Source of the DNA: Cylindrotheca closterium
Taxonomy: Eukaryota > Bacillariophyta > Bacillariophyceae > Bacillariales > Bacillariaceae
Length of the DNA: 64,000 nucleotides
Direction of reading: 5' to 3'
Assembly (NCBI GenBank): GCA_933822405.4
Contig: CAKOGP040001925.1
Location: 137,899 to 201,898 of the forward strand
Made by a program: the position numbers and the translations under genes. Every line of letters starts with the position of its first letter. Positions within the stretch are counted from its first letter, which is position 1. Below, in pieces: positions 47,487-56,072 of the stretch. The notes below the pieces were generated by a model, which saw only the letters and a program-made list of their open reading frames with translations, made no database searches and was not told the DNA's origin.

Positions 47487-49622
47487 ATGGGCCATCTTCC
47501 CCCGCTTATGTTGAATACAATCTGTTGGTATTTACTGATCACAGTTGCAAATGCAGCATCTTCAAATTCATTTAGCTGTTCGTATAACAACAATAGTTGG
47601 GCGCAGCAAATAATAAGAAACACGACACAATTCGTCAATGACAATGGCTGTCTTTGTTTTGATAGCAGAGATGAGCTGCGAAGCGCTGTCAATCACTTTA
47701 TCAATGACGGCTGCTCTGATTACAGTAACTGCAATACCACTGTTGTGCAAAAATATGGTTGGCCCATCGGATCCTGGTGTGTTTCAAACGTCACTAAAAT
47801 GGATAAGTTATTCTACGGAGCATCCTTCAATGATGACATTTCACCCTGGGACGTTTCTTCTGTGACTAATATGACTGAGATGTTTCATGGCGCAAGATCA
47901 TTCAATCAAGACTTGTCTTTGTGGAATGTTTCATCTGTGACAGGCATGGAGTCAATGTTCTCACACATAGGAGGCTTCAGTCAAGACTTGTCAAAATGGG
48001 ATGTTTCTTCTGTAACAAACATGGGTTCAATGTTCTATGATACAAGAGCATTCAGCCAAGACTTGTCGTCGTGGGATGTTTCGTCTGTGACTAATATGAG
48101 AGCAATGTTCGGCACAGCGTATTCCTTTGACCGAGATTTGTCGTCATGGGATGTTTCTTCTGTGACTGACATGAGTCATATGTTTGCAGGTGCAGCATTG
48201 TTCAATCAAGATTTGTCGTCATGGGATGTTTCTTCTGTAGTAGACATGGATTCAATGTTCGATTATGCAAGATCATTCAACCAAGACTTGGCATCATGGG
48301 AAGTCTCTTCTGTTACTAACATGAGCCATATGTTCCGTGCTGCATTCTCTTTTAATCAGGACTTGTCATCGTGGGATGTTTCTTCTGTGACTGACATGAG
48401 TCATATCTTTTATGACGCACTATCCTTCAATCAAGCCTTGTCGTCGTGGGACGTTTCCTCGGTCGCGTCAATGAGCAACATGTTCGCGCGAGCCAAATCC
48501 TTCAATCAAGCAGACTTGTCATCATGGGATGTTTCTTCTGTGACTGACATGAGTCGTATGTTTTATTACGCACGATCCTTCAATCAAGCCTTGTCGTCGT
48601 GGGATGTATCTTCTGTGACTGACATGAGTCAGATGTTCTCGGATGCACACTCTTTCAATCAAGACTTGTCATCATGGGATGTTTCTTCTGTCACTAATAT
48701 GACTGGGATGTTTCAAACCGCAGCATCATTCAATCAAGACTTATTTTCATGGGACGTTTCTTTTGTCACTCAAATGAATGAAATGTTCTCACGCTCATAC
48801 TCATTCAATCAAGACTTGTCGTCGTGGAATGTTTCTTCTGTGACTGATATGAGTCATATGTTCAGTGATGCAACATCGTTCAACCAAGACTTGTCACGAT
48901 GGGATGTCTCGAAAGTCAAACACGCGGCGATGATGTTTGCCAATGCAGCGATCGATGAGTCTGTCGTGTGTAGTTGGGCTAATGCTTGGAAAGATCTCTT
49001 TCAATGCGATAGTGGAAGCAAAAATATTGAAAAAGAAAGCCGTCCCACCACCAAAACTGTGGTTTTCGGCATCTTTGGTGGCATAATAGTATGCGCACTT
49101 TGTGGCTACTGTTATAACGAACGAAGACAACGACCTCGATATGCCGCTCAACAAACGATGATAAGGAGGCGGCAACAACAGCGTGAAAACAATTCAGCAA
49201 TCAGTCAAGGGTTAACAGAAGAAGAACAAAATCATGCCCGATATGAGCAATTTGTCACAAAGTTTTATTTCCAAACTGTCTTGTCGGATAAATCCAACGT
49301 TACTGCAAATAATTTAAGGAGCTCGGCAGTCAAGCCCAACGACGAGCAGTGTCCTTCATCTGCTGCGAACAAAAGCAGTGACGATGATGTGTCTGTATTT
49401 GATGGAAAACAAGGTTCGCTGTCGAAGCGTTTAGCAAGTTGGCGAAAACCCTCCAAAAGGGACGAATGTTGCATATGTTTGGAGTGTTATACTGTAGGCG
49501 AGACGATCTGTGCTCCAATCACAACGGAATGCAACCATGTATTTCACGAAGGCTGTATAAATGAGTGGCTGAAGACGAATGATAAGTGCCCATTGTGCCG
49601 AGTAGAACTATTAAAGGATTAG
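47487..49622 (+). CDS. BspA/DUF285-repeat membrane RING-H2 fusion (15 repeats)
   Basis: 711 residues, one exon. The N-terminal cap (signal peptide, NNNSWAQQIIRNTTQF, CLCFDSRDELRSAV) is nearly identical to that of 44211-45752. About residues 112-491 hold fifteen W[DNE]VS-type 25-residue repeats. Span near 521-541 (VVFGIFGGIIVCALCGYCY), then QQTMIRRRQQQR, EEEQNHARYEQFVTKFYFQTV, the SDKSNVT variant, SLSKRLASWRKPSKRDE and RING-H2 661-704 ending VELLKD. The only plus-strand member of the core array. DUF285 repeats in other organisms mediate adhesion or binding; ligand unknown. Confidence 0.92.
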   Translation: MGHLPPLMLNTICWYLLITVANAASSNSFSCSYNNNSWAQQIIRNTTQFVNDNGCLCFDSRDELRSAVNHFINDGCSDYSNCNTTVVQKYGWPIGSWCVSNVTKMDKLFYGASFNDDISPWDVSSVTNMTEMFHGARSFNQDLSLWNVSSVTGMESMFSHIGGFSQDLSKWDVSSVTNMGSMFYDTRAFSQDLSSWDVSSVTNMRAMFGTAYSFDRDLSSWDVSSVTDMSHMFAGAALFNQDLSSWDVSSVVDMDSMFDYARSFNQDLASWEVSSVTNMSHMFRAAFSFNQDLSSWDVSSVTDMSHIFYDALSFNQALSSWDVSSVASMSNMFARAKSFNQADLSSWDVSSVTDMSRMFYYARSFNQALSSWDVSSVTDMSQMFSDAHSFNQDLSSWDVSSVTNMTGMFQTAASFNQDLFSWDVSFVTQMNEMFSRSYSFNQDLSSWNVSSVTDMSHMFSDATSFNQDLSRWDVSKVKHAAMMFANAAIDESVVCSWANAWKDLFQCDSGSKNIEKESRPTTKTVVFGIFGGIIVCALCGYCYNERRQRPRYAAQQTMIRRRQQQRENNSAISQGLTEEEQNHARYEQFVTKFYFQTVLSDKSNVTANNLRSSAVKPNDEQCPSSAANKSSDDDVSVFDGKQGSLSKRLASWRKPSKRDECCICLECYTVGETICAPITTECNHVFHEGCINEWLKTNDKCPLCRVELLKD
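47822..48960 (+). repeat. BspA/DUF285 coding repeats, 15 units of about 75 bp
   Basis: Tandem 75-bp units with highly similar DNA, e.g. repeated TGGGATGTTTCTTCTGTGAC. High similarity between units suggests recent expansion or gene conversion. Confidence 0.88.
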
Positions 49623-50126
49623 ATTGTATCACTAGCGTGTCTTCCATGTGCGAAATATTAAAACACGCATTCAGGAGAAGGTTACACACAACGACGCGAC
49701 CTCAAAAGGTAGAGGGCAGTATCAACACTCACTGACAGATTAGTCGACGAAGACGAACTAGTAAGTCTAAGGTAAGGAACTAAGTATATGAACAAACGAC
49801 TCAAAGAATATACGGCTTTATTCATCCATACTGTCTACGATATCGCTGCACTAGTATACAATATGAATGCCGAAGGAGTACCTACACAAAGTCGCGGAGT
49901 CACTTTTTCAATAGATGGTTCGAGTTTCTTTCCGTGACTCAATCGTGCGTGATTCAGTTGTCAGCCTTGTGGCATTTCAATTCAAGTCAATCTGTATCCC
50001 AACTATTTGTTTAGATATCCTACAGCACTCCTGTATGAAGCTGAAGAAATGATATGTAACAAAGTGATCATTAATCTATATAATGGGGGGATCTATCTTC
50101 TTTATTGCAAAAATCCTCTAGCAAAG
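49623..50126. other. Convergent intergenic spacer with conserved element
   Basis: Lies between two 3' ends. It still holds a copy of the array element (49933-49951), so it may contain the promoter of a deleted member. Confidence 0.4.
49933..49951 (-). promoter_or_regulatory. Conserved AP-1/GCN4-like element, copy 3
   Basis: On the minus strand it reads CACGCACGATTGAGTCACG, identical to the 43.9-kb copy, with a matching GAAT before it. No gene start lies next to it, unlike the other copies. Confidence 0.55.
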
Positions 50127-51134
50127 CTAATCCTTCAAAATTTCAACCCGGCACAACGGACACTTGTCGTTACCCCTTCTCACCCATTCATGCATGCATC
50201 CCTTATGGAATACATGAATGCATTCTGTTTTCATTGGGGCACAAATAACTTCTCCAATAGTGTAGCATTCCAAGCAAATGCAGCATTCTTCCTTGGCTGC
50301 TGGCTTTCTCCAACTGGATAGCATCCCTGACAAAGTTTGGTCATTGATGATAATTCCTGGGCCTGAGTTTTCAGGTACTACCGAATCGTCGCCATCGACC
50401 ACCTCCGTTTTGATATTTTCTTCATCGCAGAGATTGTCATCGCCTAGCTTCATAGACGATCTTCTCAGTCCATCGACAGTAATGTTGGATTTATCAGGCA
50501 TAACTTCCTGAAAAAAGAATTTCGATGTAAAGAGCTCGTATCGGGCAATATTCATTTCCTCTAGCGTCAATGCGGTATGGTTGCTTTCCCGTTGCTGTTG
50601 TCGTCTAGCAGCCATGGTTTGCCGAATGTGGCGGAGTTCGCTCTCTCGGACCATCTTGAAGGAAAACAATGTTAAAAATACAAAGCTGACAGAGGTCAAC
50701 ACTTGCAAGGCAATCGGGAATCCATCGTCATCGGGATTTCCAGAGCATTCATAGTCGGCTGCTTTGCATTTGCAGCAGTGATCCTTGGCGTACCCCAAGT
50801 TTCCCTCGTGACAACACTTGACACTGTCGTCGTCACATCCACGGATTTCAACCACTTTTGCCCAACCAGCAACATATTGGTGGGAAAAGGACCAATCTGG
50901 ATCATTGGTGCAGGTAGAATATTCGTCTTGTGGGTCTTCTGGGGCAAGCGTGAGGTTTGTGGCTGACTGTGGCGCAGATGTAGGAATAGTGAGAATGGGA
51001 GGGTCGTTGGCCGTGGGAGGACTTATCATGATGGTTGGAGAAGGGCTTGGCTGCTGAGAGCTACCGTCTTGTCCATGGGCAACGGTGATGAGGCAGATCA
51101 GCAAGAGAGACAGAGATTTCATTAGATTCATCAT
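50127..51134 (-). CDS. CCKC-module membrane RING-H2 protein
   Basis: 335 residues from ATG 51134; upstream in-frame codons have no ATG and no signal. Signal peptide 1-21. Pro/Thr stalk. CCKC module 75-130 (CDDDSVKCCHEGNLGYAKDHCCKC), with the final Cys pair reduced (ADYEC). Span 141-160. RQTMAARRQQQR, SKFFFQEVMPDKSNIT, SSWRKPAAKEE, RING-H2 284-328 with one extra residue in the last loop (x11), end VEILKD. Shows the family plan with more drift in the FxFQTV box (FFFQEV). Confidence 0.92.
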   Translation of the reverse strand: MMNLMKSLSLLLICLITVAHGQDGSSQQPSPSPTIMISPPTANDPPILTIPTSAPQSATNLTLAPEDPQDEYSTCTNDPDWSFSHQYVAGWAKVVEIRGCDDDSVKCCHEGNLGYAKDHCCKCKAADYECSGNPDDDGFPIALQVLTSVSFVFLTLFSFKMVRESELRHIRQTMAARRQQQRESNHTALTLEEMNIARYELFTSKFFFQEVMPDKSNITVDGLRRSSMKLGDDNLCDEENIKTEVVDGDDSVVPENSGPGIIINDQTLSGMLSSWRKPAAKEECCICLECYTIGEVICAPMKTECIHVFHKGCMHEWVRRGNDKCPLCRVEILKD

Positions 51135-51508
51135 TGATTCATTTCTTTCTTCCAAATGAAACAACAATGCTATGATGATGTAAGCTGAGAAAGCGTTGGA
51201 GATAATTCTTTGGCTTCGCAATTTCGGTTTCAATTGATTTCTGTCATATATCATAGCTTTTGAACATATCCCACGTACTACTGGCACGATGACGCGGGCG
51301 TATTTTCGCGACAAGTGCAACCAAATCGTGTCAGAAACTTTGTGCGGGTAACCAACAACAGTTTTTATGCATACTATTTTTCACCCGCGAAAACTGCAAG
51401 GCCTTTCACCTAACCGTACCTGGTAAATGACAAAGGTGAAAATGCAAGTGGATACACATAGGTACTCCTTGCACTATTGGTAGGGGATTGATTCATTTTA
51501 TTGCACGT
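51135..51508. other. Intergenic promoter region
   Basis: Upstream region of the RING gene ending at 51134; no gene or repeat seen. Confidence 0.4.
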
Positions 51509-52510
51509 TTAATCTTTTAGTAGATCCACACGACATAAAGGGCATTGATCTTGCTCTCGAAGCCATTCTTTTATACAAGATTCATGAAAGACATGATCGC
51601 AGCGCTTTGTGGCTGGAGCACAAATGGTTTCTCCTTTAGTATAGCACTCTAAACATATACAACATTCATCCTTTGCCGCTGGTTTCGTCCAGCTTGCCAG
51701 TTGTTCCGATATTATATTCCGGGTTGGGATTTCCTTTACAACATCCGCTGATGATTCTCCATCCTCGTCGAAACTATTCGAACTACACTTTTCAGTTGGA
51801 GTCTCTTCGTCTTTTTTCGTACGAGACGCCTGACGTATAGTTTCGGCGCTAATATTGGATTTGTCTGGCAATACGATTTGGAAATGGAATCGAGTTACAA
51901 ACTGTTCGAATCTGAGGTTAGCATTCTCTTCTGCGGTGAGACCATTGGCCCCCCGTCCTTCTAGCTGATGCTGCCGCCTTGTTGCTAGGTTTGCCTCCGC
52001 AATCAGACGCTCCTTTCGCCGAAGTAGATATAATCCCAAGACGACACATAATCCCACAAGAATTGCAACTGGAACAAACAATGAAAAAAATCCACCATAT
52101 CCATCAATCGAAGAATCATCTCGCCGTATTGGCTCTGTAAATACAGCTTCGTTGCATTGATCCACACAGCTGTCACGACATTTGCAGCAGTGGTCCTTCA
52201 CTTGACCCAGATTTCCAAATTCGTAACAGTCTACAAGAATGTCATCACATCCCATGGTTTGCAAATGCCATTCCCCTTCAAATCGATTCCATTCGGTCAA
52301 AGAAAATTCAGGAGTGTTGGCACAGAAATCTGGATCCAATGCCGCCGTGATTGCAATTGATGGTGATGCGGATGGACTGAGAGAGTCGGAAGTAAGATTC
52401 ATCATGGGGGCAAAGGAAGGTTCGTCTGACGCACATGCCAAACCAATCACAGAGAGGGCGAAGAAACTACTGAAGAAAACTCTCACAGGATGAGGGAAAA
52501 TAAGGGTCAT
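51509..52510 (-). CDS. CCKC-module membrane RING-H2 protein
   Basis: 333 residues, one exon. Signal peptide 1-27. Short stalk. CCKC module 63-119 (CDDILVDC, GNLGQVKDHCCKC, C..QC). Span about 141-163 with RRKER stop. The TMxARR box has drifted to NLATRRQHQ. EENANLRFEQFVTRFHFQIV and LPDKSNIS box. Acidic Ser/Glu linker, ASWTKPAAKDE, RING-H2 283-326, end VDLLKD. A typical member. Confidence 0.92.
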   Translation of the reverse strand: MTLIFPHPVRVFFSSFFALSVIGLACASDEPSFAPMMNLTSDSLSPSASPSIAITAALDPDFCANTPEFSLTEWNRFEGEWHLQTMGCDDILVDCYEFGNLGQVKDHCCKCRDSCVDQCNEAVFTEPIRRDDSSIDGYGGFFSLFVPVAILVGLCVVLGLYLLRRKERLIAEANLATRRQHQLEGRGANGLTAEENANLRFEQFVTRFHFQIVLPDKSNISAETIRQASRTKKDEETPTEKCSSNSFDEDGESSADVVKEIPTRNIISEQLASWTKPAAKDECCICLECYTKGETICAPATKRCDHVFHESCIKEWLREQDQCPLCRVDLLKD

Positions 52511-52859
52511 AGTTGCGGGGATTTCTGAAAGCCGCTCAAGAGAATGGGAGAGAGACCAACTGCATTTGTTGCGTAATAGTTACAGATGATGCTTTGATAA
52601 AGGTGTGTGGCGGTAGCACTATACTATAGCTGTTGTCCAAAGAGGAACAAGACCGCACAGCTACGATCTATCATGAGCTGGAAAGAAGCGACGCATATGG
52701 TCTCCGAACTCGCAGAACCAGTACCACACTGTGGTACTGGTACTCCCGCCACGTACACATTCAGAATTCTTTCCATCATCGACTGTTCCGATCGGATGGA
52801 CTGACTCGTTCGATCTAAACAGTCACAGTCGTTGCATCGTAGCCCGGATATCCTCTTTG

Positions 52860-54011
52860 AGTAGTCACAGTTCTACTCTGCATAAAAGGGCGCTTGTCAT
52901 TCGTCTTCAGCCACTCATTTATGCATCCTTCGTGAAAGACATGATCGCATTGGGTTGTGATTGGAGCACAGATCGTCTCTCCGACAGCATAACACTCCAA
53001 ACATATGCAACACTCGTCCTTTGGTGCGGATGGTTTTCTCCAGCTTGCTAGGCGCTGGGACAGAGTCTGTTCGCTGGGAATTGTTTCCGTTTCAGTTTTA
53101 GTTTCCAATGATGGATCATTGTCATTATTATCACTTTCAATTTTGCCGGACTCATCATCTGCGGGACGTTCTTCACACTATTATTCTTCACACTTCTGTT
53201 GTTTTTCAGACTCGCCACAGTAATATTGGACTTATCTGGAAGAACAGTTTGAAAATGGAATCTGGTCAGAAAAAGCTCATAGCGAGCGTGGTTCTTTTCT
53301 TCCTCCGACAACCCTCTACCAATGTTATCTTGTCGTGGTTGTCGCTGCCTTCTTCTTGTTCTTGCTTCTGTATGGTACTAGTACGTCCTCGCATTGCTCC
53401 ATTTCCATTATTCTTTTGTTGCGCATGTGCAATCAAAGCACAACAACACAATAGTCCAAATATTGCAATGAACACCGGTAGGACGTCTAGACCACCTGCA
53501 CCGTCATCATCGTCGAAATCATCATCCTCATTGTCAAAACGATAGGAAGGCGGTATTTCGTCGTTACGCTGCCCCTGACACTCCGGTTTGCATTTGCAGC
53601 AGTTTTCCTTTGCTGGACCCAAAAGCCCCAGATTGCCAACACTTGACTCGGTTGTCATCACACCCAAATGTTGCAAAGGGATACCTCCAATCATCATTGT
53701 TGTTACCAGCAGTGCAATTATTATTATTATTATAGTAGATCGGAATTCTTGGAGTTGGACTTGTGGTTCTGCTTGCGTTGGTTGGTGCAAGAGATGGCAG
53801 GAAATGGCTTGTTGCTTGGGTCGTCCTTATTATTGTCGTCATTGTTGGTGTTGGTGTTGTCGCTCGTCCTCGTCGGCGGAACAATATCTATTGCTATTAT
53901 AATTGGTGGTCCACTTGTTGGGGCTTCCAAGAGGACAGGTGATGACTCTTGCGCAACTGATACTGATGCAGGAAGGAGACTGCTGATAAGGATCGTAAAT
54001 CCATTCTTCAT
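52860..54011 (-). pseudogene. Decayed CCKC-module membrane RING gene
   Basis: Pieces of a member closely related to 54487-55656 lie in order but in different frames. Signal peptide and stalk from ATG 54011; stalk and NNDDWRY..FGCDDNRVKC in a second frame (about 53564-53884); GPAKENCCKC, span and acidic linker in a third (to about 53330); LSEEEKNHARYELFL..FHFQTVLPDKSNIT in a fourth; SWRKP and RING up to NDK in a fifth. At least four shifts, a module Cys changed to Arg (GQRND), a RING Cys changed to Arg (NDKRP), and loss of the CRVELL end rule out function. Fragments remain highly similar to the neighbour, so decay is recent. Confidence 0.85.
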
Positions 54012-54486
54012 CTTTTTCTTGAAGTGATGGTGTGGTGGACGAAAGCAGAGAGGTTGAACACCGAATATATCAGGAACATTTGATGCGTGGTATTATTCTG
54101 ATCATCGTATCGTGACCGATGAATACAAAGGCGGCAGTTATATTACGATAATAACGCGATGAGATCGCTCGTATTATGCGTGCGTATATGTATATTATAG
54201 TGTCAAATCAAGAGATTCGATTCATTCGATGTACTTGTACCATACGTAGGTATCACCATTCGTTCGAGTGCTGTCCATGATATGGGCACACTGCACATGA
54301 CACAAGTCACATATCACAAACTTGACACAACCGTAGACGAGAAATCAAACTGGTAGGTAGTGTATATATGTAGGCCCTACTATAACGATTCAAAACTGCC
54401 AAAAATAGCGGTAGAGGCTTCGACTTCCTCGCTCTTCACATGACACTAAAACATCTCCCTCGGGGCCTCTTCTTGTGGTATTAATT
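54012..54486. other. Intergenic, nothing recognised
   Basis: Promoter region of the decayed copy; AT-rich, no element recognised. Confidence 0.4.
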
Positions 54487-55656
54487 TCAATCGTTCAGTA
54501 GTTCTACTCGACACAAAGGGCACTTGTCATTCGTCTTCAGCCACTCATTTATGCATCCTTCGTGAAAGACATGATCGCATTGGGTTGTGATGGGAGCACA
54601 GATTGTCTCGCCTACAGCATAACACTCCAAACATATGCAACATTCGTCCTTTCCGGATGGTTTTCTCCAACTTGATAAACGTTGGGAAAGGGTCTGCTCA
54701 CTGGCACTTGTCTCCGTCTCAATTTTATTTTCCAATGATGGATCATCGTGATCATTATCACTTTCAGTTTTGCCGGACTCATCATCTGCGCCTGCAGAAC
54801 GTTCTTCATCCTTGTCTATGCCATTCATGCTGTTGTTCCTCATACTCGCCACAGTAATATTGGACTTATCTGGTAGAACAGTTTGAAAATAAAACTTGGT
54901 CACAAAAAGCTCGTACCGTGCGTGGTTCTTCTCTGCCTCCGACAACCCGTTGCTTGCTTGTTGCTGTTGTTGCTGCCGTCTCCTTGCTGCCATGGTACGT
55001 CGTGTAGCTTGAATTTCATTGTTCTTTTTAAGCGCGGATGTCAGCAGCCCACAGCAAAACAATGCACCAACAAGTGCAAGGAACAACTCTAATATTTCTA
55101 GACCACCATGATTTTCATCGTCATCATAGTAACCATCCGACTCATAGGGTTCTCCATTGCGATAATAGAAATCATCGTTGAAAACTGGGTTGTCGCACTG
55201 CCCTTCACACTCGGGTTTGCATTTGCAACATTTATCCCGTGCTGATCCATAATTTCCTATATGCCAACATTCGACTCGACTGTCGTCACAAACAACGTCT
55301 TGAAAGTACTGCGCACCATCAAAAGTGTATGAAACGGTATACCTCCAATCAAGATAGTTACCATAGCAACCACTACTGTCTGAACTAGTCGGAAAGGGAC
55401 GAGTCGGGCTTGTGGTTCTGATTGTGTAGGAGGGCGGTCTGGTTGGTGCAAGAGTTGGTACACGAATGTCAGGAGATGGCTGCGAGCTCATAGTAGGCAT
55501 CATGTTATTGCTTGGGTTGTTATTGTTCTCGATTATTGTTGGTGCACCTGTTGGTACACCTGTTGAGGCTCCTGAGGGAACAAGAGGGTCTTGAGCACCT
55601 CCTTCTGATGCAATAAGGAGGAGGAGAGTGCCGATTAGGATCATCGATGGATTCAT
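54487..55656 (-). CDS. CCKC-module membrane RING-H2 protein
   Basis: 389 residues. Signal peptide 1-21. Asn/Pro/Thr stalk. CCKC module 97-154 (CDDSRVEC, GSARDKCCKCKPECEGQC). Tyr/Asp-rich linker, span about 188-207. RRTMAARRRQQQQQQ (polyQ), KNHARYELFVTKFYFQTV and LPDKSNIT, acidic linker, RLSSWRKPSGKDE, RING-H2 339-382, end VELLND. Intact parent-like copy of the adjacent pseudogene. Confidence 0.92.
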   Translation of the reverse strand: MNPSMILIGTLLLLIASEGGAQDPLVPSGASTGVPTGAPTIIENNNNPSNNMMPTMSSQPSPDIRVPTLAPTRPPSYTIRTTSPTRPFPTSSDSSGCYGNYLDWRYTVSYTFDGAQYFQDVVCDDSRVECWHIGNYGSARDKCCKCKPECEGQCDNPVFNDDFYYRNGEPYESDGYYDDDENHGGLEILELFLALVGALFCCGLLTSALKKNNEIQATRRTMAARRRQQQQQQASNGLSEAEKNHARYELFVTKFYFQTVLPDKSNITVASMRNNSMNGIDKDEERSAGADDESGKTESDNDHDDPSLENKIETETSASEQTLSQRLSSWRKPSGKDECCICLECYAVGETICAPITTQCDHVFHEGCINEWLKTNDKCPLCRVELLND

Positions 55657-56072
55657 TTTGTTGATGAAACAATAGTCCTAGATTGTGAAAGGTCGAAGCG
55701 AGGTCTATATTGTTCTTATTGTGTCAAAATGTAGAAATGGGATTTTATTCAAATCGTATTGCAGCCGATATTTTATGGATCAAATACAACGCGGCAGCTG
55801 AAATTTATATGGAAAAAGGATGAGATATAGCCCGTGCGCGTGTGTAAAAACTCAAGAGGTTCACTTTTTGGAATGTCTTCTACGTACACGTACGTGTACG
55901 TGTACTGGTACAGGGTACTGGAGGAATACATAATTAAAAAAATGTTGTTCTAAGAACACCATGACCTGGATGATAACGAACAAGAAAATGTGCAAAAAAG
56001 AAGACGTTGTTCTATTAATATCAGTACTGCATGTTTTTATTTAAAAATTGTTCAAAACTACTACCAGGAGGC
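55657..56072. other. Intergenic with a 20-bp palindrome
   Basis: Contains a perfect palindrome at 55882-55901 (ACGTACACGTACGTGTACGT) about 230 bp upstream of the RING gene start. No gene. Confidence 0.5.
55882..55901. repeat. Perfect 20-bp ACGT-type palindrome
   Basis: ACGTACACGTACGTGTACGT is its own reverse complement and contains ACGT cores of the bZIP type. Located upstream of the RING gene at 54487-55656. Confidence 0.7.

Noticed and set aside
47822..48960. Regular 75-bp repeats resembling a CRISPR or satellite array
   Set aside because: The repeats are in frame and code for BspA-type units without spacers.
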